DNA from: Polynucleobacter sp. MWH-UH2A
GTDB taxonomy: Bacteria; Pseudomonadota; Gammaproteobacteria; Burkholderiales; Burkholderiaceae
Assembly (NCBI RefSeq): GCF_018687195.1
Contig: NZ_CP061321.1
Span: forward strand, 930,001-994,000
Length of the DNA stretch: 64,000 bases
Direction of reading: 5' to 3'
The translations under genes were made by a program, and so were the position numbers. The notes below the pieces were generated by a model, which made no database searches, was not told the origin of the DNA, and saw only the letters and a program-made list of their open reading frames with translations. Shown here piece after piece: positions 19,550 through 29,506 of the stretch; the first letter of the stretch is position 1; every line of letters begins with the position of its first letter.

Positions 19550-22500
19550 TAGGTTCCCTCAAGCACGGAAGCAGGTATGTCCATTGGACCATTACCAGCA
19601 TATTTATCTAAATAAAGGTAGATGACAGGAGTAATGATCAGAGTCACAAACTGAGAGAAGATGAGGCCTCCCGCAACACTGATACCAAGAGGTTGACGTA
19701 GTTCAGCGCCAGCCCCGATTCCCAATGCAATAGGCAGGGCACCCATTAGTGCGGCAAATGTGGTCATCATGATGGGTCTGAAACGCAAAATACAAGCCTC
19801 GCGAATTGCCTTCTCGGGCGTCATATTTTGGTTGCGTTGCGCATCTAATGCGAAGTCGATCATCAAAATCGCATTCTTTTTCACGATACCGATCAAGAGC
19901 AAGATACCGATAGATGCAACGATGGTTAATTCAAATCCGAAGAGCCTTAAGGAAAGGATTGCGCCGATTGCTGCTGATGGTAATCCAGCCAAAATAGTCA
20001 ATGGATGAATGTAACTCTCATACAGCACGCCCAGGAGGATATAAATCACACCCAGGGCAGCAAAGATCAAAATCAATTGACCCGATTGATTGCTCTTAAA
20101 TACTGCTGCATCACCACCATAGCTAGTAATGATGGAAGGTGGCAGATCAATCTGCTTGGTGTATTGCTCAATCTTTTTGGTCGCATCGCCCAAAAAGACA
20201 TCGGGCGCTAAGTTAAAAGATAGTGTTACCGCCGGAATTTGGCCTTGGTGGTTAACTGCTGTTGGTCCAATGGTGCGATTAAAGGTGGCTAGACTCGACA
20301 AGGGAATGAGTTTATCGGTAGCGCGACCCCGCACAAAAATTTTGTTCAGATCTGTTTCGAATTGACGATCATCTTCAGACGCTTCAAGAATGACGTAGTA
20401 GGTATTCACAGGTGTATAGATGGTGGAAACCTGTTTCTCACCATAGGCGGTATATAAGGCAGTACGGATATCCGCAATCGATACACCAGCGCTAGCCGCT
20501 TTTTCACGATTGATATCAATCTTGACATTCAAACCCTTGAGCTGCGAGTCGCTAGTAACGTCTCTGAACATCGGGTCGGCACGCATTTTTTGCATGAGCT
20601 TGTCCGCCCATTCATTGACGCCATCAAAGCCAACACTTTGCAAAATAAACTGATAACGAGATTTGCTGCTCTTGCCACCTAGCTGTAAATTTTGAACGGG
20701 TCGCATATAAACCTGCAAACCTGGTATCTCTTTGAACTTTGCCCGCAATCCTTCCATGACTTTTGACATCTTCTGGCGATCTGCCTTGTCCTTAAGCAGG
20801 ATGAAGATGCGGCCAGTATTGGTTCCCGAACTTGCGCCACCACCTACAACGGAGATAGAGCTAGCAACATTGGGATCAGTGCTTACCAGTTCAGCCGCTT
20901 TATCTTGTAGCGCGAGCATTGCCTTAAAGGAGATATCCTCAGAGGCCTCTGTCGTTGCCAGGATCTGACCAATATCTTCTTCAGGAAAGAAGCCTTTGGG
21001 GCTATTAATAAATAACACAACCGTAATTACAAAAGTCGATGCTGCACCCCATAAGACTTTCTTGCGATTCGCTAATGCTAGATCTAAGTAATGAATGTAA
21101 GTTTTGAGCATCCAATCAAACACACGATCAAATTTCTTATTGATCTCATATTCTTTTGCGTGCTGACCAGGCTTTGGTAAGAAGCGGCTGCATAGCATTG
21201 GAACAACAGTGAGAGAAACAATCGCTGAAACCAAAATCGATAGCGAAACTACAACTGCGAATTCTCTAAAGAGTAGGCCTATAGGGCCAGCCATAAAGAA
21301 GAGGGGGATGAACACCGCTACAAGCGAAATCGAGATAGAAATAATCGTGAAGCCAACCTCTTTGCTGCCTTTGAGGGAGGCCTTTAGGGGGTCCATGCCT
21401 TCTTCCACATAACGCATGATGTTTTCTAGCACCACAATCGCATCATCGACCACCAAGCCAACTGCTAAGGTGATACCCAGCAAGGAAATGTTATCCAAGC
21501 TGTAGCCCAAGAAATACAGTAAGAAGAAGGCGCCAATCAAGGAAATTGGCAGACTAATTGAAGGAATGACGGTAGCGGAAACGTGCTTGAGAAATAAGAA
21601 AATTACTAGCACGACCAGTAAGACAGTCAATGCCAGCGTGTAATTCACATCATGAATCGCCTCAATAATCGAAAGAGATCTATCGTTTACAAATTGCAAC
21701 TTGATTGATTCCGGCATTTGTTTTTGCAACTGAGGGAGCAATTCTTTGACTGACTTGACTACCTCAACTGTATTTGCGCTAGGCTGTCGCAAGATCGCTA
21801 TAGCAATAGAGCGCTCACCATTTGCAGAGGCTAGCGTTTTAACATCCTCATAGCTCTCCATGACGTCTGCGACATCTTTAAGGTAAATGGGCAAACCATT
21901 TTTTTGGCTAATAATGAGGTTGCCGAATTCTTCAGGGCGAACTAGTTGGGGATTGGCGTAGATGGTGATGGATTGACGGGGGCCGTCTAACACACCCACT
22001 GGACTATTAGAGTTGGCTTTGTTGATGGCAACAGCCACATCATCCATGGTGAGATTACGATTCGCTAGGGCGTCCGGATGAATTCGTACGCGAACTGCGT
22101 AACGTTTGGCGCCATAGACTAGAACTTGAGCAACCCCGCTAATCGTAGAAATATTGGGAGAGAGCAGATTTTCTGCAAAGGCATTTAAATCGGATAGATT
22201 GACCGAGGGCGAGCTCAAGCGAACAATTAATACTGGAGTGTCCGCAGGGTTTACTTTGCGATATGACGGTGGAATCGTCATTTCAATTGGCAAGCGCTTC
22301 TGTGCACGCAACAATGCAGCTTGAACGTCTACCGCTGCTTTATCGATATCACGATCATTGTTAAATTCCAAGGTAATGCTGGTGCTACCTAGGAAGTTGG
22401 TAGAGCTAATAACCGAAATACCATCAATGGTTGAAAACTCTTTTTCTAAAGGCAGTGCAACGGAGGACGCCATATTCTCAGGTGATGCTCCTGGTAGTGA

Positions 22501-22647
22501 AGCGCTGACTGAGATGATTGGGGAGTTAAAGCTCGGAAGAGCCGCAACCGGAATTTTGAGATAGGCGACAGTGCCAGCAATGACGGTTGCAATGGAGAGC
22601 AGCACCGTCATCACGGGGCGGCGTATACATAACTCAGATAAGGTCAT
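19549..22647 (-). CDS. RND efflux transporter permease (HAE1 / MdtBC type)
   Basis: A 1032-residue inner-membrane pump protein of the resistance-nodulation-division family. It starts with the family signature LCIRRPVMTVLLSIATVIAG and has two large periplasmic loops and 12 helices. The proton-relay aspartates are in helix 4 (GLVVDDAIVVLENIMRYVEEG), and GGLIFSQFVTLIITPVIYLY closes the second half. It resembles MdtB/MdtC and drives export of hydrophobic compounds with proton influx. The start overlaps the adaptor stop by 4 bases (ATGA). No outer-membrane channel gene adjoins, so it must use a TolC-type protein encoded elsewhere. Confidence 0.93.
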   Translation of the reverse strand: MTLSELCIRRPVMTVLLSIATVIAGTVAYLKIPVAALPSFNSPIISVSASLPGASPENMASSVALPLEKEFSTIDGISVISSTNFLGSTSITLEFNNDRDIDKAAVDVQAALLRAQKRLPIEMTIPPSYRKVNPADTPVLIVRLSSPSVNLSDLNAFAENLLSPNISTISGVAQVLVYGAKRYAVRVRIHPDALANRNLTMDDVAVAINKANSNSPVGVLDGPRQSITIYANPQLVRPEEFGNLIISQKNGLPIYLKDVADVMESYEDVKTLASANGERSIAIAILRQPSANTVEVVKSVKELLPQLQKQMPESIKLQFVNDRSLSIIEAIHDVNYTLALTVLLVVLVIFLFLKHVSATVIPSISLPISLIGAFFLLYFLGYSLDNISLLGITLAVGLVVDDAIVVLENIMRYVEEGMDPLKASLKGSKEVGFTIISISISLVAVFIPLFFMAGPIGLLFREFAVVVSLSILVSAIVSLTVVPMLCSRFLPKPGQHAKEYEINKKFDRVFDWMLKTYIHYLDLALANRKKVLWGAASTFVITVVLFINSPKGFFPEEDIGQILATTEASEDISFKAMLALQDKAAELVSTDPNVASSISVVGGGASSGTNTGRIFILLKDKADRQKMSKVMEGLRAKFKEIPGLQVYMRPVQNLQLGGKSSKSRYQFILQSVGFDGVNEWADKLMQKMRADPMFRDVTSDSQLKGLNVKIDINREKAASAGVSIADIRTALYTAYGEKQVSTIYTPVNTYYVILEASEDDRQFETDLNKIFVRGRATDKLIPLSSLATFNRTIGPTAVNHQGQIPAVTLSFNLAPDVFLGDATKKIEQYTKQIDLPPSIITSYGGDAAVFKSNQSGQLILIFAALGVIYILLGVLYESYIHPLTILAGLPSAAIGAILSLRLFGFELTIVASIGILLLIGIVKKNAILMIDFALDAQRNQNMTPEKAIREACILRFRPIMMTTFAALMGALPIALGIGAGAELRQPLGISVAGGLIFSQFVTLIITPVIYLYLDKYAGNGPMDIPASVLEGT

Positions 22648-23987
22648 TTTTTATCTACAGGAGATGTTGGTGCTGGCTGTGCTGCTGGGCTTGTTGTGTT
22701 CTTTGATTCACGAGTTTTGCCACCAGGACGCAAGTTCTGCTTACCTTCTACAACCACCTTGTCGCCAGCCTGAATGCCGGTAATAACAGAAGATCCCTGG
22801 TATTCATAGATGACTTTAATCGGGATCATGCTGGCTTTACCATCTTTATCCAAGGTAAATACAAATTTACCGCGAGGATTAATGACTACAGCCTGAGATG
22901 GGACGGAGAGTGCATCCTTTAGATCACTGGCCACCAATGAAACACGCGCAAATTGACCTGGGAGCAAAGTCAAGCCTTCGTTGGGGATTTGGGCTTTTAC
23001 TCTAACTGCAGCAATGGAGGGATCAACCTGGTTATCAACAACCAGTACGGTGCCTTCGTAGGTTTTTTTGCTGCTATCGCCCACGGTTACTTTGACTTTG
23101 AGTGGTTCGCCGTCCAGTTGATTCTCCAAAATAGTTGGAATATCTTTTTCAGGAATAACGAATTGAACGTTAATCGGATTCAGTTGGGTAATAGTCACCA
23201 TTGCGCCAACACTCGAAGTAGCTGTTGAGCTTGTTGCTGTCGTTACTACGTTGCTAGCTTGTACCAAAGAGCCGGGGAATACATTGACTATGCCAGCACG
23301 CCCATCAATTGGCGATTTAATGTAATCAAAGGATAGTTGAACTTCAGCTGCCTTAGCAGCTGCTTCGGCAGACTTGGCGTTGGCATGAGAAGTTTCAAGA
23401 CCGGCTTTGGAAATGAAATTTTTGGCTACTAATTCTTTGGCGCGCAGGTATTGCTTATGTGCATCATCCGCTAACGCTTTGAGCTTTTCATAATTGGCTT
23501 TGTCATTTCGATCATCTAAGGTAAATAGCAAATCACCGGCTTTGACTTCTTGACCGTCTTTTACATTGACCTTGGCGACCGTATTTGTAACCATCGGACG
23601 AATATCAACAATGCTATTAGAAACAATCGTTCCGGTCGCTTCAATAATGAGTGGAATATCTTTTTTCTCGACAACTAGCGTTGTAACGGTAACTGGACCA
23701 CCTGCTTTATCAGCAGCTGGGAAAAAGTAATCAAAAGCTTTAGAGCCTGCGTATACAACAATGAGGACTATTAAAATTCGCCACTTGTATTGAATTACAA
23801 AAGTCTTAATGGTGGGCAGATCGAGTTTTTTGAGCTTGCCTACCTGTGGAGAAGCTTTACCCCAAAGCGCGCATAAGCGACCTTTGGCAATATTTTTTAG
23901 TTCACCTAGTTTGACGAGCAAACGATCAAGAGAAGATTCAATTTTTGACACAGTCTCGTATTTCTTTGTTTTATATGAATTAAACAC
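22644..23987 (-). CDS. RND efflux periplasmic adaptor (membrane fusion protein)
   Basis: A 447-residue MdtA/AcrA-type adaptor bridging the RND permease to an outer-membrane channel. A single membrane anchor lies at about residues 71-90 (ILIVLIVVYAGSKAFDYFF), followed by the barrel-sandwich hybrid (GTIVSNSIVDIRPMV, VKDGQEVKAGDLLFTLDD), the helical hairpin and the beta-barrel. Unusually, about 70 polar residues precede the anchor. The start is GTG; a downstream GTG or TTG is possible since there is no ATG before the anchor. The C-terminal tail is rich in Pro, Thr and Ser. It begins 74 bases after rnhA. Confidence 0.9.
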   Translation of the reverse strand: MFNSYKTKKYETVSKIESSLDRLLVKLGELKNIAKGRLCALWGKASPQVGKLKKLDLPTIKTFVIQYKWRILIVLIVVYAGSKAFDYFFPAADKAGGPVTVTTLVVEKKDIPLIIEATGTIVSNSIVDIRPMVTNTVAKVNVKDGQEVKAGDLLFTLDDRNDKANYEKLKALADDAHKQYLRAKELVAKNFISKAGLETSHANAKSAEAAAKAAEVQLSFDYIKSPIDGRAGIVNVFPGSLVQASNVVTTATSSTATSSVGAMVTITQLNPINVQFVIPEKDIPTILENQLDGEPLKVKVTVGDSSKKTYEGTVLVVDNQVDPSIAAVRVKAQIPNEGLTLLPGQFARVSLVASDLKDALSVPSQAVVINPRGKFVFTLDKDGKASMIPIKVIYEYQGSSVITGIQAGDKVVVEGKQNLRPGGKTRESKNTTSPAAQPAPTSPVDKK

Positions 23988-24061
23988 CCTTTGAGGGCAC
24001 TTTAAAGCTTGCCCATTCTCTCATAAGAGTGCCAAAAACGCCCTAAAAAGAGGCTTTTACG

Positions 24062-24508
24062 CTAAGGGAGGTAACCTTCCGCGCCCTTATTGGCCAGTTG
24101 ATCTGCTAGCTCGTTTCCCGGGTGGCCATTGTGGCCCCGTACCCAATGCCAGGAGATCTCATGATCAGGAAGGAGGGCATCCAGCTCTTGCCATAAATCC
24201 GCATTTTTTACGGGATCCTTGCTGGCGGTTTTCCAGCCTCTTTTTTTCCAGCCCTCAAGCCATTCGGTAACTCCCTTTTGGACATATTGGGAGTCAGTCC
24301 AGAGCTCAACTGAGCTTCGTTGTTTAAGGGCTTGTAAAGCAAAAATCACCGCACTGAGTTCCATCCGATTATTCGTGGTCTGTTTTTCGCCGCCATGTAG
24401 ATGCTTTTCATGTGCGCCCGATTTCAATACCGCACCCCAACCACCCGGGCCGGGGTTGCCTTTGCACGCTCCGTCGGTATATATGATGATGTGTGGTTGA
24501 TTGCTCAT
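24062..24508 (-). CDS. rnhA: Ribonuclease HI
   Basis: RNase HI (148 aa) degrades the RNA strand of RNA-DNA hybrids, removing primers and R-loops. The four catalytic carboxylates are in [39 protein letters not shown] and [15 protein letters not shown]. The basic handle region [17 protein letters not shown] is present, as in E. coli. It lies 26 bases after the methyltransferase on the same strand. In related genomes I recall dnaQ following rnhA; here the RND pair lies between them. Confidence 0.97.
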   Translation of the reverse strand: MSNQPHIIIYTDGACKGNPGPGGWGAVLKSGAHEKHLHGGEKQTTNNRMELSAVIFALQALKQRSSVELWTDSQYVQKGVTEWLEGWKKRGWKTASKDPVKNADLWQELDALLPDHEISWHWVRGHNGHPGNELADQLANKGAEGYLP

Positions 24509-24534
24509 TGAGTTTAGTTAATCGCGAAATGAAA

Positions 24535-25353
24535 TTAGCGTTTGGTGGAAGTATTCTGAATACTAGACAGTTTATTGCGTTCAGCAGCAGGGCTCAATTG
24601 TGTGAGACTAGGGATGCGTGCCTTTTGAACTTGTCCAATTAGCCGCATACCTTGGTGCCGCTTGATGGCTGATACTAGAAAAACAGCCCCAAATATAGGC
24701 CACCAACGGTTTCCCATAGGCTCTAAAAAGTCCATGCGGCCCATAGCAGACTCACTTTGCAAAGGGAATTTATAACAACCAAAATGACCGCGATCTAGTG
24801 AGTAATTGAGGAGCTGTAACCAGTCCTTAATCCTGATCAGACTAATAAATTGACCATCCCTTGGAAGATAGGGATTGCCAATTAAGCGACTGAGATATTG
24901 TTTTGCACCCCAGAGGCTGGCGGGATTAAATCCAGAAATCACTACGCGCCCTTCTGGGCGCAACACGCGATCTACTTCACGCAGAATCTGGTGGGGATCA
25001 GCAGCAAACTCCAATACGTGGGGCAGAACAAGCAGATCAATGCTCTCGTTAGCAAAAGGCATTTCCGAGGCGCTGCCTTCAATAGGGTGCCAATTAAATT
25101 TTGTAATCAATTCTCGATTGTCATTGGAATGAGTTAATAGGGCATGCATGGGCATGCGGTTTTCTCGTAGCGCATTGAGTTGGGGAAGGCCGATTTGAAC
25201 TGCATGAAACCCAAATACATCCGCTACTATTTGATCTAGGCAGCGCTGTTCCCAGCCTAATACATAGCGACCGGGCGGGGATTGCAGCCATTTTTCCCAA
25301 GAGCTCCATGGGGGTGCGCTGCTCTGCAGAGGAATGGGTGGGGTTGGTATCAT
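24535..25353 (-). CDS. Class I SAM-dependent methyltransferase
   Basis: A 272-residue methyltransferase-11-type protein. A SAM-binding fold is suggested by WHPIEGSASEMPFANESIDLL, LPHVLEFAADPHQILREVDR and VLRPEGRVVISGFNPASLWG (roughly residues 92-150). The glycine-rich motif I is poorly conserved, as in the family found next to gloB and rnhA in Betaproteobacteria, whose substrate is unknown. It is divergent from gloB, with 7 bases between the chosen starts, and is followed by rnhA after 26 bases. Confidence 0.8.
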   Translation of the reverse strand: MIPTPPIPLQSSAPPWSSWEKWLQSPPGRYVLGWEQRCLDQIVADVFGFHAVQIGLPQLNALRENRMPMHALLTHSNDNRELITKFNWHPIEGSASEMPFANESIDLLVLPHVLEFAADPHQILREVDRVLRPEGRVVISGFNPASLWGAKQYLSRLIGNPYLPRDGQFISLIRIKDWLQLLNYSLDRGHFGCYKFPLQSESAMGRMDFLEPMGNRWWPIFGAVFLVSAIKRHQGMRLIGQVQKARIPSLTQLSPAAERNKLSSIQNTSTKR

Positions 25354-25360
25354 CGCCTTT

Positions 25361-26164
25361 ATGAATACTTTATTGCAAGTTTGGCCAATTCCGGCGTTTG
25401 ATGATAACTATATCTGGTGTATCCATGATGGAAAATCTGCCCTAGTGGTAGATCCAGGTGATGCTGTCCCAGTTTTAGAGTATTTGGCTGGTTCAGGTCT
25501 CAAATTAAAAGCGATTCTGATTACCCATCATCATGCCGACCACGTTGGCGGTATTTTGAAGTTGCTCGACGTATTGGGTGCAGATATTCCGGTATATGGC
25601 CCCCGTGGCGACAATATCCCTGGTCGAACTCATCTGGTTAAAGAAGGTGACGCGCTAGAAATCTCTGCACCTAGAATCACCCTCAAAGTTCTTGAAGTTC
25701 CTGGACACACCTTAAGTCACATCGCCTATTTTGCTAACATGCAGGCAAATGTCGTTGAGCCTATGCTATTTTGTGGTGATACCTTGTTTGCCTCTGGGTG
25801 CGGTCGATTGTTTGAGGGGACGCCAACCCAGATGTCGCAATCCCTTGAGAAGTTTAAGAGCTTGCCAAAAAATACTTTGGTGTACTGCACTCATGAATAT
25901 ACTTTATCTAATATTCGATTTGCGTTGGCAGTAGAACCAAACAATGTGAATCTTCTTTCATGGTCAGAACGCGTAAAAGATCTTAGGGATAAAAACATTC
26001 CCACATTGCCAACCACAATTGGGCAAGAGCTTCAAGTCAATCCGTTTATGAGATGTGATCAAGCTGAGGTTATTCAGTCGGCGAATGCAAGGTCTGGTCA
26101 AGCAAGACTTCCTGATTCTGCGCATGTGCTCGCCGTCATTCGTGCCTGGAAAGATCAGTTTTAA
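25361..26164 (+). CDS. gloB: Hydroxyacylglutathione hydrolase (glyoxalase II)
   Basis: Glyoxalase II (267 aa) hydrolyses S-lactoylglutathione to lactate and glutathione, the second step of methylglyoxal detoxification. The metallo-beta-lactamase metal site is clear in ITHHHADHVGG (THxHxDH), with further ligands in VPGHTLSHIAY, LFCGDTLFASGCGRLFEGT and YCTHEYTLSN. The family opening is QVWPIPAFDDNYIW. The start at 25361 fits the family; an in-frame ATG at 25334 is possible, and neither has a good ribosome binding site. The stop overlaps the mltD start (TAATG). Confidence 0.95.
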   Translation: MNTLLQVWPIPAFDDNYIWCIHDGKSALVVDPGDAVPVLEYLAGSGLKLKAILITHHHADHVGGILKLLDVLGADIPVYGPRGDNIPGRTHLVKEGDALEISAPRITLKVLEVPGHTLSHIAYFANMQANVVEPMLFCGDTLFASGCGRLFEGTPTQMSQSLEKFKSLPKNTLVYCTHEYTLSNIRFALAVEPNNVNLLSWSERVKDLRDKNIPTLPTTIGQELQVNPFMRCDQAEVIQSANARSGQARLPDSAHVLAVIRAWKDQF

Positions 26165-27579
26165 TGCGCTTTTTTTATGCGTCTATTACAGTTGTAGCCT
26201 TGCTCTCTGGTTGTGCCAGCACGGGCGATTGGTCATCTGATACGCCAACCAAAGGCGGATCCAGGAAAGCCACTCGTGTAAATCTGAAGACCCAATCTGT
26301 TAGCAAGGTCTATGCGCCATCAGATAATTTATGGCTACGGATTCGGGATGGCTTTCAGATGGAGCCGATGAATAGTCCTCTAGAAATAGAGCAGGTGCGT
26401 TCGTTAAGTGCGCGGCCTGACTATGTGAATCGTTCCATGGCTCGTTCTTCGCGCTATCTCTTTTATATAGTTCAAGAAGTGAATGCGCGTAATATGCCCA
26501 CCGAAATTGCATTGTTGCCATTCGTTGAAAGTGCATTCGTGACAAATGCAAAATCCAGCGCCAAAGCAGTAGGCCTCTGGCAATTCATGCCGGCAACAGG
26601 AAAAGATTTTCAGTTAACGCAAAACGTATTTCGAGATGAGCGACGAGATGTATTGCAATCAACAGATGCGGCATTGGATTACCTCCAGCGCTTAAACAAT
26701 CAATTTGGAAGTTGGGAATTGGCCCTGGCCGCTTATAACTGGGGTGCAGGTAATGTGCTTAAAGCACAAAAACGTAATCAGGCTGCCGGCTTGCCGATAG
26801 ATTACGGGAGTCTGACCATGCCGCGAGAGACGCGCATGTATGTTCCCAAGTTGATGGCTTACCGTCAAATCGTGATGGATCCCGAGGCGTACGGCATAAT
26901 GTTGCCGCAGCTAGAAAACCATCCTTATTTTGTGGCAATCGATGTTGATAGCGATATTGACGTAGCGTTGGCGATTAAATTAGCTGAGATTCCTGAAGAT
27001 GAATTTCATAGTCTGAACCCATCTTTTAATAAGCCAGTCATATTAAGTAATGCGAATCAGCAAATTCTTTTGCCATTTGGACATGCAGAAATTTTTCAGG
27101 CGAATCTCAAGCTCTTTAATAAACCTTTATCCACTTGGACTGCTGTGAAGGTCTCCAAAACGGAGAGTGTGGATTTAGTTGCAAAAGGTCTGGGGGTAGA
27201 TGCCGACTCTTTAAGACAGGTGAATGGAATTCCAAGGGGAATGCGGATCAAAGCCGGTTCCACCATCATCATTCCCAAAACCAATGGTAGAGCCGGCGAT
27301 GTCTCATCTGCAATGGCGGATAACGCCAGCCTCAGTCTAGAAAAACCACCTCCACCAGCACCAAAATGCCCTAAGCCAGCCAAGGGAACCAAAGCTTCTA
27401 AGTCAGGTAAGTGCGCCCTAAGTACACCAAATAAGGGTAATTCTTCTGGGAAAAGCACGGTTTCTCAGCATAAATCCGCATCGACAGGGCTTGCAAAATC
27501 TGCGAAAAATGGTAGTTCACCTACTTTAAAAGCCAATTCAACAAGTAATGCTGCTAAAGGGGGGAATAAAAACCAGTAA
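26164..27579 (+). CDS. mltD: Membrane-bound lytic murein transglycosylase D, LysM-containing
   Basis: A 471-residue lipoprotein that cleaves the glycan strands of peptidoglycan. The lipobox LLSGC places the lipidated cysteine at residue 17. The SLT catalytic domain spans about residues 90-260, with catalytic Glu122 in LPFVESAF and the following SSAKAVGLWQFMPATGKDF and AAYNWGAGN motifs. One LysM domain lies near residues 330-375 (SVDLVAKGLGVDADSLRQVN). The last 90 residues are Lys/Ser/Pro-rich low complexity. It is translationally coupled to gloB. Confidence 0.93.
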   Translation: MRFFYASITVVALLSGCASTGDWSSDTPTKGGSRKATRVNLKTQSVSKVYAPSDNLWLRIRDGFQMEPMNSPLEIEQVRSLSARPDYVNRSMARSSRYLFYIVQEVNARNMPTEIALLPFVESAFVTNAKSSAKAVGLWQFMPATGKDFQLTQNVFRDERRDVLQSTDAALDYLQRLNNQFGSWELALAAYNWGAGNVLKAQKRNQAAGLPIDYGSLTMPRETRMYVPKLMAYRQIVMDPEAYGIMLPQLENHPYFVAIDVDSDIDVALAIKLAEIPEDEFHSLNPSFNKPVILSNANQQILLPFGHAEIFQANLKLFNKPLSTWTAVKVSKTESVDLVAKGLGVDADSLRQVNGIPRGMRIKAGSTIIIPKTNGRAGDVSSAMADNASLSLEKPPPPAPKCPKPAKGTKASKSGKCALSTPNKGNSSGKSTVSQHKSASTGLAKSAKNGSSPTLKANSTSNAAKGGNKNQ

Positions 27580-27607
27580 TTTTTGAAACTTTTTGATTAG
27601 GTTGACC

Positions 27608-29491
27608 ATGTCCTATAAAGCACACCATGAACGCTCAATTAAAGACCCAGACGGATTTTGGGGTGAGCAGGCCAAATTAATACATTGGGAAAAGCCATTT
27701 GATAAAGTTTTAAATTACAACAACCCTCCATTTGCAAAATGGTTTGAGGGTGGCCTAACCAATCTTTGCTACAACGCAGTTGATCGCCACTACAAATCCA
27801 ACCCCGATCAATTAGCCCTTGTTGCAGTCTCTACAGAGACAAACCAAGAAAAGGCTTATACATTTAAAGAGCTATACGAAGAAGTAAATCGTATGGCAGC
27901 AATATACAAAGCCAACGGCATTCAAAAGGGCGATCGTGTATTGATCTACATGCCAATGATTGCGGAGGCATGTTTTGCTATGCTCGCATGTGCACGTATT
28001 GGTGCTATTCACTCAGTGGTATTCGGTGGCTTTGCTTCACATAGCTTGGCTACTCGTATTGATGATGCAAAGCCGAAGATGGTAGTGACCGCTGAAGCTG
28101 GTATGCGCGGTGGTAAAGCGGTACCTTACAAGCCCCTATTGGATGAAGCGATCACATTAGCCACATACAAGCCAGAGAAGGTGTTGATTGTGAACCGCGG
28201 CCTCTCTGAGTTCACAACTGTGGCTGGTAGAGATTTAGATTACGCTACCGAAAGACAAAAGCATCTCAATGATTTGGTGCCAGTTGAGTGGGTTGACGCT
28301 ACTCATCCTTCGTACATTCTGTACACATCAGGTACAACTGGTAAGCCTAAGGGCGTTCAACGTGATACCGGTGGTTATGCCGTGGCTTTGATGTCAACTA
28401 TGAACCACATCTTCTGTGGCAAAGCTGGCGAAACAATGTTCACTACATCCGACATTGGTTGGGTTGTTGGTCATAGCTACATTATTTATGGCCCATTACT
28501 CAATGGCATGGCAACCATCATGTATGAAGGCACGCCATTACGTCCAGATGCGGGTATTTGGTGGGAACTTGTAGCTAAATACAATGTTTCTGTGATGTTC
28601 TCAGCGCCAACTGCTGTTCGTGTTCTAAAGAAACAAGACCCAGCATTCTTAACAAAGCATGACCTTTCTAGCTTGCGTGCATTGTTCTTGGCGGGAGAGC
28701 CTTTGGATGAACCAACGGCAAGTTGGATTCATGATGCGATTAAGAAGCCGATTGTGGATAACTATTGGCAAACTGAAACCGGTTGGCCTATGCTTGCGAT
28801 TCAGCGTGGTGTTGAGGTTATGCCTCATAAATTCGGTTCACCAGGCGTTCCGTCCTTTGGCTACAACATGAAGTTGTTGGATGATGCTACCTCTGAAGAA
28901 TTGGGCGCTGATCAGAAGGGTGTGATCGCCATTGAAGGTCCATTGCCTCCAGGATGTATGCAAACGGTCTGGGGTGATGACAAGCGTTTCATTAGTACTT
29001 ATTGGGAGACGATTCCTGGTAAGTTGATCTACTCAACATTTGACTGGGGCATTAAAGATAAAGATGGTTACTTCTTCATTCTGGGTCGTACTGATGACGT
29101 GATTAACGTTGCAGGTCACCGTCTTGGCACTCGTGAAATTGAGGAAAGCATTTCTAGTCATCCGAATATTTCCGAAGTTGCGGTTGTTGGTGTGGAAGAT
29201 AAATTGAAGGGCCAGGCAGCTATCGCATTCGTTATTCCAAAAGATGCTTCAAAGGCAGAAAATTTAGAAAAAGAGTGCATGAAAACAGTTGACGGCCAAT
29301 TGGGTGCCATCGCTAGACCAAGCCATGTTTATGTTGTAACTGCTTTGCCAAAAACGCGATCAGGCAAGATTGTTCGTCGTGCGTTACAGGCTGTGGCTGA
29401 AGGGCGTGATCCTGGTGACATTAGCACCATGGAAGACCAAAACGTCTTGGCTCAAATTAAGACCATCATCGACCAAAAGGCTGCTGCTTAG
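27608..29491 (+). CDS. prpE: Propionate--CoA ligase
   Basis: An AMP-forming acyl-CoA synthetase (627 aa) that activates propionate to propionyl-CoA for the methylcitrate cycle. The adenylation motifs are YILYTSGTTGKPKGVQRD, NYWQTETGWPM and GRTDDVINVAGHRLGT, and the C-terminal catalytic lysine is in LPKTRSGKIVRRAL, the site where acetylation regulates such enzymes. The overall pattern and length favour PrpE over acetyl-CoA synthetase. The ATG at 27608 fits the family N-terminus (MSYKAHHERSI). No prpBCD genes are adjacent. Confidence 0.92.
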   Translation: MSYKAHHERSIKDPDGFWGEQAKLIHWEKPFDKVLNYNNPPFAKWFEGGLTNLCYNAVDRHYKSNPDQLALVAVSTETNQEKAYTFKELYEEVNRMAAIYKANGIQKGDRVLIYMPMIAEACFAMLACARIGAIHSVVFGGFASHSLATRIDDAKPKMVVTAEAGMRGGKAVPYKPLLDEAITLATYKPEKVLIVNRGLSEFTTVAGRDLDYATERQKHLNDLVPVEWVDATHPSYILYTSGTTGKPKGVQRDTGGYAVALMSTMNHIFCGKAGETMFTTSDIGWVVGHSYIIYGPLLNGMATIMYEGTPLRPDAGIWWELVAKYNVSVMFSAPTAVRVLKKQDPAFLTKHDLSSLRALFLAGEPLDEPTASWIHDAIKKPIVDNYWQTETGWPMLAIQRGVEVMPHKFGSPGVPSFGYNMKLLDDATSEELGADQKGVIAIEGPLPPGCMQTVWGDDKRFISTYWETIPGKLIYSTFDWGIKDKDGYFFILGRTDDVINVAGHRLGTREIEESISSHPNISEVAVVGVEDKLKGQAAIAFVIPKDASKAENLEKECMKTVDGQLGAIARPSHVYVVTALPKTRSGKIVRRALQAVAEGRDPGDISTMEDQNVLAQIKTIIDQKAAA

Positions 29492-29506
29492 TAGGGCTTT
29501 TTATGA

